Source: Xestospongia bergquistia (lineage: Eukaryota > Porifera > Demospongiae > Haplosclerida > Petrosiidae). Taken from it: DNA of 64,000 nucleotides. The DNA is taken from the NCBI GenBank assembly GCA_963965975.1, contig OZ014411.1, positions 8,867,501 to 8,931,500 on the forward strand, written 5' to 3'. A program made the position numbers and the translations under genes. The notes beneath the pieces were generated by a model, which saw only the letters and a program-made list of their open reading frames with translations, had not been told where the DNA came from and did no database searches. Positions 25,034 through 37,578 of the stretch are shown piece by piece. Position 1 is the stretch's first letter; each line of letters starts with the position of its first letter.

Positions 25034-26304
25034 TTAACGAATGTACAGCTCAATTATGTCCAGTGGTGTGTCTTCATTAATAGTCCCCTCAGAAGCCATT
25101 ACCCTTAGTTCAATATTTTCAGTGGTAGTCTCATTGAGGGTCCTGCTAAACCACGGCATCTTTGGATTAATGCAACATGGTCCTTCTAATCCACTGCATT
25201 GTTGACCATCCCATAATGCGTCATTAGAATAAAGAACAGAAGACCAATGACCATTTGTTGCAGACTCACAGTAATGATCATTTCCAACAAAACTAGGTAC
25301 TTCTGTTCCCATACTGCCATTATTACACGGACAACAAGTATCAATGGTTTTATCCTGAAATAGACCACCCGCATATGTCCATATATGTTTACCAGGATTG
25401 TTATCATATGTAATGGATATACCATCAACATATATAGTATCAATACTTGGATTTGTAACCAAACCTCCACCTCCTAACATAGGCGGAAATCCATCAGGTG
25501 ATCCAAACTGATATCCTCTCACTTGTCCACATATATTATTGTAACTAACTCCATAGGTAGTAAAAATGACCGAACTTTGATTTCCAGATGATGACACTGG
25601 TCGACCACATAGATCATGATCAATGTTTGTATATCTTTTTAACATTAGTCCAGTTGGACAGACAGCATCAGGTTCACTCATGTTGAGGTAACTAATTCTC
25701 ATCCATCCTCCCTTACCATCACAGTTATTACCCTCCATGTCACAATAAACAGTTAAACGAGAACCATTACTAGTTTGCATTGTATAATAGCCTGATAAAG
25801 CAGAACTGTTTTTTTTAAAAACGAAAGTACAGCTGTCAAATGGACAGTATTTTAAAAGGATAGAACCATTAAAATTTATCTTGTAGTAACCTGGTGGGGA
25901 AGAACTATTTTTATTGAATATTTCAGAGCAATTATAGCCATCAATATAGTCATCTAAATTACAGTAAACAAGGATTCGAGAGCCATTGCTAGCTTGAATT
26001 GTATAATATCCTGATTGTAATGGAGCTGAACTGTCTGCTCTCAAGAGTTCTGAACAATTTAGAATTGTTGGAAACCTTTGACAAGACACAGGAAGTCTAT
26101 TAGGACAAAGAATGATTCTAGTCACACTAATATTGTCTTTCAACTTGATAGTCTTTCCATCATTGTCATCATTACAACAGTACTGTTCATAGAGTGAGGG
26201 GGATGTGGCGTTTGTGAACTAGTACAGTCACTCATACAAACAGAGGAGGCATAACTAACATTTAGTAGAAGACTGAATGAGATGATTTGAATTAAAGTCT
26301 GCAT
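25034..26304 (-). CDS. Secreted fibrinogen-related protein (5' end irregular)
   Basis: A single open frame of 369 codons (25034-26143) extends upstream without an ATG to a TAG near 26226. Three short modules, each with SGYY or PGYY, NGS and YC, occupy about residues 30-61, 72-100 and 105-134. A larger C-terminal domain (135-369) has GGWMRISYLNMSE, YVDGISITY, HIWTYAGG, SFVGNDHYC, LWDGQQC and NEDTPLDIIELYI. This arrangement matches fibrinogen-C-like secreted proteins known from sponges and cnidarians. Many Cys and N-x-S/T sites imply an extracellular protein. A good signal peptide (MQTLIQIISFSLLLNVSYAS) starts at 26304, but it is out of frame with the body: an 8-nt stretch near 26220-26230 prevents joining. 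Either an indel inactivated the gene or the real start is elsewhere. Function is unknown; lectin-like recognition is a guess. Confidence 0.75.
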
Positions 26305-28050
26305 TATTCTCAATATATCACTTAAAAAGGCACTGAGTCATTTCAAACAAGTCTTGGTTTAACATATATTGCTTCATCAATACAATGTGTAGCTCAATAT
26401 TAATTTTTCTAAGATTACAGATATCACTATTAATCACATACCAACAAAATTTAGCACAGTATCACATAGTTCGTTGCAAACTATAATCATTACAGTTAGC
26501 AATGTGATCTTGTGTTAGAGCATACCAGTACATGTGTAGAGATCATTTACAAATACTTTGTTGAAATATTATCAATCTCATGTTCTCATGTAGCCAGTTC
26601 TCCCTCAAAGAAACAGGAGAGGTAGTCTTTACCCATGCCCCACAGACGAAAGACCAACTGACATTCAGAATGGGCCTAAAGAAAATATACTTATGTTTTA
26701 TAAAATATACTTATTATGTATATAGTACTACACCTTCAATTACAATATTCTGTTATCATTCATCAACTCATTAATCAAATTATGGTAACAAAAGAAATAA
26801 CTATCATTAATGATAAGAAAAGTTCAATTATGTGTTTTTTTAACATTTTTAGCATTTTATGAAGTAATTCAAAGGCAAATGGTGGTACTTCCCTAGTATA
26901 ACCATCTGCTTAGTGCCAATATCATACATTATGACGTACACTGCTCGCTTTGATGTGCGCGTGCGCACGCAAGTACATGGTCTCCCTGCATGGCAACAGG
27001 TCTCTAAACATGAAATATTAAAATGACTGCAACATGTATTTCAGACAGCCTGGCCATATACATGCAATGATCATATTCAACTGTGCTATTGTCTTGTGAT
27101 AAAAGTGGACAGCAAAAGTTGTGAAGTGCTAGCAACTTATAATTAAACACATTGATAAATTTGCATAATATAAAGATAATAAAGGTTTAACTTAATAACA
27201 CTTTAATACTATAAACCTGGTTCATATTCTAATTTTTTAAATTCAGTGACAAAAGTATTAATGCATGGTAACAAATGTATTATTATAATAATAGTATTTA
27301 AGTCACAGTTGTCTAGATGACATACTACATATTTATTACAATATAAATATAAATCTTCACTCTGATATACAATTATATAAGGCTCCATGTAAGTTATGTC
27401 ATTACAGAAATAGAATATTAAATTGAAGTATTGCTTTCAAGATCATCCCAAGACCTTTAGTATGAAGTCTATGAATTTGGACATAATTATAATCCACAAC
27501 TTTGTAGCATCATTATTTTAAATTATAATTAACTACTATAAATAAATAATTTTTTAGATATGGTTTATTTGAAGCTAATATGATCCAATATATAAACACT
27601 GTTTATTTTACTTTAACCTATATTTTTGATTATGGTGATTATTATATTATTTTTACTACATATTGTCACTTTTGGCAACATTTTGCATAAATGTTATGTA
27701 TACACAGGAAAAAATGGACTGGACAGCAAGTTTAGATCAAAATGTTTACTTAATATAAAGTTTTTCGTCATTGAAATGCAGTTGTCTAATTACCTTATCA
27801 CAGGGACACATTCTCCAATTGTGACATTTATATGCAGAAGATATGTATTAGTCAGTTATACATGCAATAGTACAGCTGTTGCTCTGTAGGATACTTATAT
27901 TAAAATTTTTAAAAAATCATTTATCTTTTTATCTGACTACATTTTATATTTAAATTACTAACTTTGGTGTCTTTGTATTAATCAATGCTTAAAATATAAA
28001 TCCAAACATTAAATTCTAAGCTCTAAAAGCACATGCATATATGCTCATAC
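26305..28050. other. Intergenic, no gene seen
   Basis: The first 350 bp belong to the duplicated segment. Around 27290-27410 there is similarity to 53805-53920. A GC-richer patch with alternating purine-pyrimidine (CGCGTGCGCACGC) lies near 26960. No coding exon was recognised. Confidence 0.5.
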
Positions 28051-29390
28051 AGTATTTACTTGTAAGAACAGGCTTATGGCTGTGTAATATCACAGCAAGT
28101 TTAAGATTTGAAGGAAAAACAACCACAGAAATTCAGCAATCTCCAACAGGTCAATTGCTTTTGTAGTCAATTCATAAAGAAGCAAAGATGAGGGTCTTGT
28201 TCAAGGTCAGATGTTCTGCACAAAGATCTCACCTTAAAATTAATAATGGTATAACTAAAACAGACACGCAAAAAGCAAGAATGGACTTAATTTTTAATTG
28301 TAACATTATAAAATATTTATAATGTTACAAAACCTGCAATGAGGTTATTCCAACACTTTGCTATTTTTTTGTGTTGGAATAACCTCATTGCAGGTTTTGT
28401 AACATTATAAATATTTTTGTAGTTATTATATTATCAATTGAAAACCATTAATATTATCAAAACTGATATGTCGAAACAGCTGCTGACAAATAGAGATTTG
28501 TTAGTGAATCAGTAAGACACCTCAAAACAGGTGATGTATTACTGAGTGCTAACCTCAAATGAAGCAATTTGATTAGTCAGTATTTACCACCATAATTTAC
28601 TCATTAATAAGGAGACTGATGAAGAGTATGTGTAGCAATTAGTACCAGAAACCCAAGCTTCTGTTAATAATATGCAACCTTAGTATTATGCTTATAGATT
28701 AGCAATCTTTAGGATGTGATCTAGGAACAGTATGGCAAGCATTGACATGAAATTTAGCATAGCAAATTATAAAATCACAGTGGTAATCAAAAGTTAAAAA
28801 AATTGCTGTCAGATTTCTATTTATTTCTTTAAAAATGAGCATGTACCTTATTTCTAGGACATGGCCATCTACCTGATATGAAGTTTGTGTTCATTGAAGT
28901 GAGGATTGCCTAGTCACTTCATCCATACTTGCTCATCCTTATTATAGTTTGGCATGCATGAACAAGACCTTGCATAAAGAGTAAGAGTTTGGAGAAAAAT
29001 GCATATACAACTTGTACAAGAAGAATGGTAATAGAGAGGTGGTATATTGGTTACATATCAAGAGGGTGTTAAGTATGTGTTACTGTGTAATCAAAATATT
29101 GCTGTTGATGTGGACAATCTTTTGCCCTGTTATAACTTAAAGGAGTGACTTATAACATGAAAGTACTGAAGGGAAGAAGAATGAAGACAGGAAGCAAGCA
29201 AGATATTAATAATATTGACAATAGCCATATTTATTTCAGAAAGAATTATAATTATAATATGTTTCACAATCTGCAGGCATTATAGTTATAGTGAGCTATA
29301 TAGATCATTCTAGTTATGTTTAGAAGAAAGATAATGTGATCAAACAAACATGTTTGTGTATCAAAACTACACTATTAACTACATACGTTT
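28051..29390. repeat. Duplicated 3' flank of the acyltransferase gene
   Basis: This flank matches 56480-57840 in the same orientation, and 50700-51550 and 37620-38275 in inverted orientation. It therefore travels with the last acyltransferase exon in each copy. Shared landmarks include the stretch around TTGTACAAGAGGAATG and the ATCAGTCTCCTTATTAA sequence. Confidence 0.8.
28310..28417. repeat. Perfect 47-bp inverted repeat with 14-nt loop
   Basis: The left arm 28310-28356 and right arm 28371-28417 are exact complements around a T-rich loop. The paralogous flanks (near 56780, 51430 and 38260) have only one arm, so the second arm was added recently in this copy. The DNA or its RNA could fold into a long hairpin. 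Confidence 0.95.
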
Positions 29391-29396
29391 TTTATT
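29391..29396 (-). promoter_or_regulatory. Poly(A) signal of acyltransferase copy 1
   Basis: AATAAA on the minus strand, about 75 bp past the stop codon. The same signal lies at the equivalent distance in the other two complete copies. Confidence 0.6.
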
Positions 29397-29471
29397 CTGC
29401 ACTTTAATAATATTATTATTTTGATTATTTAATTGTTTCATTAAATAAGATTCTATAAGTATACTGAATGC

Positions 29472-32400
29472 CTAATCAATTGCTTTCTTTTTCTTAGGCA
29501 GAACCTGATACACAGCAATCCATCCTACTCCAATAATGTATGGATAAAAATATAAAGAGCTCCCAAACTAAAGGAACAAATTCAATCACTCAACATGAAG
29601 TATAGTTTATATAATATATATATTATACCTTAAAACAAGCCTCCCATGAGCGCAGAAACAAGCAAATAATTGCAAAAGACATCACCAAATTCTTCAATGT
29701 AAATGCAAACAGCCATGCCGGAATGTAGACTGGCCATGACAACTGATTGATATCACCACCAATTAATTCCTTAATATAACTTATAAACTATAATACATTG
29801 AAGATTGTTAAGTATAATTATTGAATCATACTAATTTTTCAGCTGGAACCAAAATAAATTCACCAAAGAAGAAGAAAAAATATCCAACCCAGAATCCATG
29901 CCATATAGACAAAAACATGGTGGCAATGAAAATGGACAGGTATTGATTACCCATCCACTTTAGACGTTTGTATATATTTCTTTATAAAGAGAAAGTATGT
30001 ACAAAATATATGATAGAATACACAGAATGTACAGAATATACTACTTACCTTGCTACCCATTCAGTAGTTTTAAGATTGTAGGACCTTGTAACACTCTAAA
30101 CAATGCAAGCAGAATTAATTATTGATCAACTAATTGTTATAATTAAATTATTATATGTAGTAATGATATTGATTTACTATTAGCTAACCCGTCCTGTAAT
30201 CCCAAAGTTAAACAATATCAGTTTTGCATTACACAAACCACCCCAGTCCACAGCACCATCTGGATTGAGGCCATCATAAGTTATTCCAGTTAAAATAGAA
30301 GAACTTTCCTAATATAAAAGCTTCACATAATTTTAAACAAAATGGTTCACCCAGTAATAGTTACAAAGGTCCATTATCAAAGTTAGTACATCATGTTAGA
30401 TAAAATAGTAGGCCTAACATTGTCTGACAAATTTTAACTCAAAAAATAAAAAAAATTATTCAATAACATGCTAGAACAATCGAGCAGAAAAGTAAAAACC
30501 TATTGCAATTATAAAAATTGGGTCCTTGATATTTAGGTTCTCATCATGATAAATTGATAAATTACAATAGCAACATCATATAAACTTACAGCAAGAATCC
30601 AGATACATGAATAAGTGTGAGCAGCACATGTACCAGTTGGTATCATGACAGCAAGTCTGTATAGTAAACTACTATTCTATAGACATTATAAAGTGATATG
30701 TAGTATTAAGTGGTCATCCTTACAATATATTCTTCAGTTATTACATATTGTAATGGGAAATAATGACTAAATACAATAAAGATGGTAGTTGCAATCAGAA
30801 AATGTACAAATCTCAGCAGACTTGCTGAAACACTGTATAAGTCATATATCATTAATAGATTTTTTTAAATATGTACCTGCTAGGTGTTATATTTCTGTCA
30901 TATAGTGTTCCTGAAACAAACATTTGGTATCTTATGAAAGGAAACTAATAATACAATATAATAAATCAAAGATATTTTGACTATAAATGTATTACCACTG
31001 GTCCAGACAATATTGTACAAAAGAAATAGCAATATCCAAAGAACTGAAAGGATAGAATAGAAATAAGAGATCATTAATATATCTCATATGTATATCACTA
31101 TTAAAATTAATTGGTTCATTTAACTAATACTTGGTTTTACAGCTTATACAAAATGTAAACATAATACTATATTGATTACTAATGTATTATGAAATTGATA
31201 GTTATGTAGCTATATAAACAGTAGTATATAGTAATGAATACAGTATTATGATTACTTTTTAACAAAAATAAGTTTGTAATTGCAAGCTGTGTAACCAATA
31301 ATGATTAAATTAATCAATAAATTTTTATAGTTGTATTTACATTTTTACCTCAATAAAAGAGGGTAGTTCTTTGATTTGAAATTTCTTTTGTTCTTTAGTC
31401 AACAATGTCTATAATTGTTATAATATTTATTGTTAGATTATGATCTAATTTATTTACTTCTTTCCTGCCACCATCATACAGACTAGTAGCTAAGTCTAGA
31501 ATATGAGTAAATAGAGTTGGGATTGTATACTGATAGAACTGACTTACCAATTAACTTCAATACCATTACACATTGAGGAATTGTCCAGTTATAAGGATAA
31601 AGAACATCAGAGTAATAAATCACAGCATATCCATATAAAAGATGACTCTTTAAAGAAAATAAAAATCAACTTTTGTCATGTCACTAAATTTGATTGTCAC
31701 AAAAATATTGGTATGTGACATAACAATCAGTTACCATAGTAACAATCCATGTTAAGAATAAGGAGAACTTTGTTCCTCCAAAAAGATATAGAATACCATA
31801 GACAATAATGATGTCCACTAAAGAGTGCCAGATATCAGTACCTAGTAAGTGTAGGAAATGTGTTAATAGTTATAGACATATGCAGTGAACTAACCAAATA
31901 CATAGTACATAATAATAAAACCACCAAGACTTGAAAATAAATTCTAAAATAAAATAAGAAAGAGTGAATAAATAGAAACAAGATTATAATTGTAAACATT
32001 ATTTTAAAATTCTTCCAACAATGCTGATATTGTGATATTACATCAAAATCATTGTTGTTAATTATGAAGAGAGAAAATGTAATTATATTAATTCTAACAG
32101 TCATGCTAAATTTTAGGCAAAGTGTCACTTTTCATAACCTTATTTTGGAGATTAAAACTACACAATAGCTTGCAAGTGTTTTTGCTACAATATTAGATCA
32201 TATTTCCATACCAAATCAATTATTACAATGGTCCTCTATGAATGTGCTATAGAGTGTGTTGTGAGAGTGTTAGTAATGCAGTCACAATTACCTGGGCTAA
32301 TTTTGAGTCAGTAACATTTATCAACTGTCTAAAGGTAAAGGCCATTGGATAACCTGTAATTATACAATAATAGGTCAATATTAAATATATATTTAATAAT

Positions 32401-34819
32401 ATTCTATAACAAGACTATAAAAGTATTTATTTGGTTAACTATAGATAAATTATTTGTAATTAAAATAACTGTATTAACAAATCATAACCTACTAATACAA
32501 ATAATGAATATGTAAACATCTCATTTAAATGTACAGCTTGTTGTAACATTTCTATTAAAATGACAGAATTAAAACAATTTCAATTAAATGGACTAGTGAT
32601 GTATAAAAAGATTGCTATTTTTTCCACAATTTCCATGAGTACACTGTTATTTACAGAGTGACGGTAAATAACTCTTACAAAATCATTAACATTTCATAAT
32701 AACCTGTTAGAATGTACACTTTTATAATTAATTGGGCTTCACAGACATATTATAATATCATGACTGATAGTAATTTAGCTAGGAAAACCTAGACCATTTA
32801 GTGGGACAATTATTAAGTTATTTTCTGCATCCAATTATAGAATTATTATAAATAATATCTATCTTCATTCCTCACGTGGACATGTTAAAATTGCTTTCAA
32901 ATCATGAATTCACTAACTATGCTAACTATAAAACACAATAACTTTAAGAACTGTTTATCACACCCATATATTAATATTGCTTGTTCAGGACCTTAGGATT
33001 TTTAAATCACATGGATATAATAATATACATGGTCAACTTTCAAGCCACATCCTGTAGTTATTTAAAGAAACTCTTGCAGCCACACCTTACAAACGTATAC
33101 CTCAATGTTTTTATAAACATCAATGTAATAATCGTTGTAATAAGCCACATGTAGCGAATAACATGGTGAAATGGTAGTGCCAGGTAATATTGACTTCCTA
33201 CTAGTTGACTTGACTAATTAATCTTACTCCTCCTGAGAAAAGGATGGCATCTGAGAATGACAGTCACAGTAGTAGTAGCTCTTCTTGTAGCCTTAACACC
33301 AGCTCTTCTAGTAACTATGTTTCTAACAGAAAAAGCTTTTTTGAGTTATGTTGTCCATTTAATCATTGCTTGATCTCTATCTTTGCCTTGTCAGCCTTTT
33401 TTATATGTTATCTACACTCTCTGCTTGTATTCATATCTGTCTCTCATTCGTAAGCCTTTGTTACATTCCTTCAGCTCTGACTCTGCTTGTCTTCTGTTCA
33501 TACCCTTCATCCATGTCTGCTTCTCTCAAACTCATTTTGTCTTCTTTCAACTGTCTCTGCCTCTTTTTGTTCCCTTTGTCTTTGTCTGTTACTCACAAGA
33601 ATTTCTTCTTTGTATTCAATTGCTTTTTGGTCCCCTTTGTCTGTCTCTCTGTCTCTCCTTCTACTGTTTTGATTTCTCTTCTTCTTTTAAATATGTCGTA
33701 AGTCTTTCGTCTCTTTTCTCAAACATCTTTTTGATTCTTTTCATGTAGTTTTTCTATTGCTTTCTCCAGTACCAGTATCTGCTAGTTCCCATAATTTAGA
33801 GATAATTATAGCATACGATAATGTACGTACATCCGCTGACAATCCCCAGCCACCCTCATGGATGGACAAACAGACAGATTTTAATTACCAACAAGTGTGT
33901 GACTCTCTAACCACATAGTAATTTCATTACTATGGAAACTGAGAACAAACATTTCAATTCCTATTTCTTCTGTGCACCTTGGTATATTTGAAAAGTCCAA
34001 TTAATAACCTATTTCCCAAGGAAGCTGCGTGTAGATATTACAATATACAATCAAAATCAGGAACTCAACACAACTGGAAACATATCATTCACTCGCAATT
34101 TTAAGAGACAATTCGTGGTACTGTGCTCCACATTAATATTATTAAATAACAAGAAAAGCCTAATAACATTAGAAATGATGTACATGCCAAGAATTATATT
34201 AGGATAATGAACTGGAACTTATCAACTGGATTGTTGATATGAATTTTCAAATATGCAAATATGTGCAGAAAAAATAGGAATTACATGTAATGTAGTATCT
34301 GTACTTACTGATGAATGACAGCACAAAGCCATCAATTTCAAAGTAGGTATCAATGCCATACCTTAATGTGACACTATCCACTATTCTATTGACATAATCT
34401 CAAGATACAGAAGTATCTCATGTTATCTATGACCAATATTTCATCAATTAACTGATAGACCTAATACTATGCATGATTTAAACAACTTGACAACAGACAT
34501 CCATTGCATATATTCTTAAGGTTAAACATTTGAACTAAGACCTGTACAGTACTTAATAATTATGCTGTATCAAGTTCATGTGACATAGGAACTGAACACT
34601 GAGTTAAAGCTAATGAACAATCAGCATAATTTATTTGCCAATTATAAGTAAGAGTAAGTGTATACATGACTGGATTGAGAACAGATAAATCTAGGAATCA
34701 AACTTGGGGTAGAAATCACTAGATATGATCACAATCTTACCCATTAGAATTCCTAGCAAAACTCGAGCATTTGGTACTGAGATATCAGCTATACTGGTTA
34801 CAATCTCAGTCTGATTCAT
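29472..34819 (-). CDS. LPCAT3: LPCAT3/MBOAT5-like lysophospholipid acyltransferase, copy 1
   Basis: A membrane-bound O-acyltransferase expected to move acyl groups from acyl-CoA to lysophosphatidylcholine and related lipids in the ER. Sixteen exons join in frame (458 codons): 34741-34819, 32292-32353, 31895-31943, 31735-31841, 31548-31647, 31458-31495, 31349-31408, 30996-31043, 30877-30944, 30724-30832, 30590-30676, 30189-30308, 30049-30095, 29832-29979, 29629-29787, 29472-29567. All introns are GT-AG. Residues matching the LPCAT3 family run through DGGRK, FGYCYFFCTIL, SSILTG and KTTEWVAR to the catalytic IWHGFW histidine; the expected catalytic Asn is in the YNLKTTEW motif. The product is highly hydrophobic and ends KKKKAID. 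Human LPCAT3 is 487 residues, so length is normal. The start ATG is conserved in all copies. Copy 1 has ILSGPV where the others have ILVGPV. A CCAAT motif lies 29-34 bp upstream of the ATG. Intron 1 is 2.4 kb and holds another coding remnant. Confidence 0.92.
33244..33760. pseudogene. Ser-rich / charged coding remnant in intron 1 of copy 1
   Basis: The plus strand opens with MASENDSHSSSSSSCSLNTS followed by more serines, then turns pyrimidine-rich. The minus strand of that tract (33507-33680) is open and reads as a charged helix: YKEEILVSNRQRQREQKEAE, then TVERRQNEFERSR. Intron 1 of copy 3 has diverged versions of both. The charged composition would suit a coiled coil. I cannot tell which strand was coding, and I do not recognise a family; a retroelement or retrocopy remnant is one option. 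Confidence 0.4.
33770..33915 (+). other. Possible fossil exon in intron 1
   Basis: After a pyrimidine tract ending CTCCAG, an open stretch reads VSASSHNLEIIIAYDN, then SWMDKQTDFNYQQVCDSL. The segment recurs near 42680-42820 and, in part, near 61907-61950. It is unassigned; the AG-preceded start and protein-like texture are the only support. Confidence 0.3.
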
Positions 34820-36809
34820 TGTGAATATATATGCAGTCAATCAACTGCCCAATAAACAGTCACTCCGTGTGTTGGTATAGAAGGTCAAGCCCAGGCCCAG
34901 CTGCCAAAAAGGACTCCGTATAAGAGAACTGTCAAAGCAGACAACAGGTTTCCCTATTAAGAGGAAGCAACAGCTATTCTACACTTCTTTGTTAATACAG
35001 TGTGAACATAAGAGGAAATAGACAACCTGTTCTAATTACTAAGATACAGTTGACCTTATTGTTAGAGTTATTAGAGCGTTTAGACAACTGGAACTCACAT
35101 ATCATTATATATAGATTTAATTCAAAGACATCACAGCCATCCGGCATACGAGACAACCTTTCGGCTACGCCCCATGTTCATGGTATGTTTAACTGATATT
35201 GGTCTTAGATTTTATTGGGAAATCTTGCATATATATTGTAGGTGCAAACAATCACTTACAACCTTTAGATCAGACATTGTGGTCACATGGTATGGTCAAT
35301 GAAAGTATGGCTATACTACATTTTATGCAGCACATTTCAAGGGATTACTTGATGACTTGCTGCACAACAATCTCAAATTAGTAACAATAGGACATCAGTT
35401 AACTGGCACCATCTTTTATTGTTGAGAACATTGATTAGAACTAATAATTCATTTTCAAGCTTTTATAATTAAATAAGTTATCTAATAGTACATTGTTACT
35501 ACAACTTGGCTTCAAGGGTGAGAATTTTAAAAAATGTTTTTAACTATTCAAACTATGGATAGTCTTCAATCTATTTTGAAAGATATGTTTAGAGGAGTAG
35601 CATGTTTTCATGCTAGACAACTCATCTATCAGGATATATAAAGGTTAGTCTTTTAATTTACTGTCAATAACAAGTTTACATGTATACAAACATCCATTTT
35701 CCATGGAGTGATAAACTAAAGCTCTTAATGATTGAGTGAAGCAGTGTCAAATTACTTCTAAAACATTTTGAAGCCAAAATGTTCATGCTATAAAAGAAAC
35801 ATTAAAGCTTCATTAAGGCCTTCATTTCAGATTGTATCAGATCAGATGCTGTTGTACATACTAAAAACCTGATTTCCTTTCTATTTAATTATATATTTAT
35901 ACCAACATAAAACATAATACCTCACTAAGTATATTCTTAGTACCAGTGTATTGTAAATCAGTAGCCAAGAAATCTTTGTCAAAGCCACCACATCTGTACT
36001 TAAATTAGATGTAGCTATCATTAATTCATTGTCTGAAAATTATAAGGAGTAAACTAAGAAAGAATATGTTTCTTTGACGTGACAAAAACAAAGTACATGG
36101 AAATCTCACATGTATGTAGGAGAAGTCATGGCAATAGTTTGATGGTAGTCATATCATCCCTTTTTTTTTGTGGATGTAGTGACAGGTGGAGCAACAGAGA
36201 CATCATCAGAGATCAACTAAAATTTTACGTAAATAGAAAGACACATTCATTTTTAAAAATAGCAATTGCTAGTATGATAATAAAATATAAGCAACTATTA
36301 CAGGCGACACGTTTATGTCAAAAATGATAGAAGATACTTCATCACTATCAACGTTAACACTGATAATGCATTGAAAAAGGAGTGGCTAGTCAACAAATAT
36401 CACAGGCAATGAAGGAGAATCCATGCTTTTATCTTGAGGACAATCCCAGGTATACACACAACATGGATGAACGGAAGAAATAACAACAATTGGAATTGAT
36501 GTATGTGAATATTTCAGACTTGGAGTGAAGTGTGATGTGAATGAAACAGATGTATCTCTTTAAAACAGATATATTATACACATGTACTTGTATATGGTAT
36601 TGTCTCATACTTGAATGACATACACAAAACTCCACTCATACCACTTCTTGAATTAATAGCAACATGCTATCTTTTGATAGTAGTATATATACAGCATATA
36701 TACAAAACACTAATAACTTCTGATTAGTTGAATTCTTATTGTCACCTTTGATGACATCATCATTGCTAGCTTCAGATAAACTAACATCTGAAATTTATAA
36801 AATGTAATA
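34820..36809. repeat. Duplicated 5' flank and intergenic DNA
   Basis: The first 200 bp match the 5' flanks of copies 3 and 5. The stretch 35199-35420 recurs inverted at 45250-45445 and in part at 63025-63175. The stretch 36340-36800 recurs at 45440-46020. No gene was recognised. Confidence 0.65.
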
Positions 36810-37578
36810 TTTTGGATATTGTTATTTCTTTTGTACAATATTGGTTGGACCAGCAGTAATACATTCCAGTAACCACCCCAGTCCACAGCACCATCTGGTT
36901 TGAGACTATCAAAAGTTATTCCAGTTAAAATAGAAGAGCTTTCCTAGTATAAAAGTTGCACATATTTCTGTTCTTTTAATTAATAATTTTAAACAGAAAA
37001 ATTCACCTTGTAATAGTTACAAAGGCCCATTTTCAAAGTTAGTGCATTATGTTAGATAAAATAGTTGACCTAAAAACTGACTGGCAAATTTTAACCCAAT
37101 CAATTTAAACTTTGTGTGCATACATATTATACACACACACACAAACAGACGCACACAAAAAATATATATTATATACACATACGTGCAAAAATCAAAAAAT
37201 ACCGTTTGACTTATAAAAAACAACCGACTATAACTTTTAAGGGTTTAAACATTCCATAGAATGTTAAAACAATTGTACAAACTCATTGCAATTATAAAAA
37301 TTCTAAATTGGGGTTTTGGCAGTCTATATTCCTGTATGGCTGTTTGCATTTACATTGAAGAATTTTGTGATGTCTTTTGCAATTATTTGCTTCTTTCTGC
37401 TCTCATGGGAGGCTTGTTTTAAGGTAAATATATATATTATATAAACTATACTTCATGTTAAGTAATTGAATTTGTTATTTAGTTTGTGATCTCTTTATAC
37501 TTTTATCCTCACATCATTGGAGTAGGATGCATTGCTGTGTATCAGGTTCTACCTAAGAAAAAGAAAGCAATTGATTAG
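36810..37578. pseudogene. Mosaic of acyltransferase exons in mixed orientation
   Basis: Going left to right: a plus-strand exon 8 piece (about 36810-36855, ending at a GT donor); a minus-strand exon 12 piece (about 36871-36943); minus-strand intron 11; then a plus-strand exon 15 fragment (37318-37423), a short intron and a complete plus-strand exon 16 (37483-37578, ending KKKKAID and a stop). Exons 15-16 are open and correctly spliced in outline, but nothing upstream connects to them. The arrangement requires at least two inversions or template switches. Confidence 0.85.

Larger units (their letters stand above)
24655..26650. repeat. Segmental duplication, copy A
   Basis: This segment is closely similar to 51925-53580 in the same orientation. 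It begins at AAGTAAATGTAGG, covers the fibrinogen-related gene and its 5' flank, and ends near the ACTGACATTCAGAAT sequence. Copy B has lost internal pieces. The segment between the AT repeat and the gene is also shortened in copy B. Confidence 0.85.

Noticed and set aside
25186-25470. Second minus-strand frame inside the fibrinogen-related gene
   Set aside because: Shadow of the real frame; the domain residues are in the 369-codon frame.
33366-33748. Plus-strand frames rich in Leu, Ser, Phe and Cys
   Set aside because: They translate a CT-rich low-complexity tract, with three overlapping frames equally open, so they are not membrane proteins.
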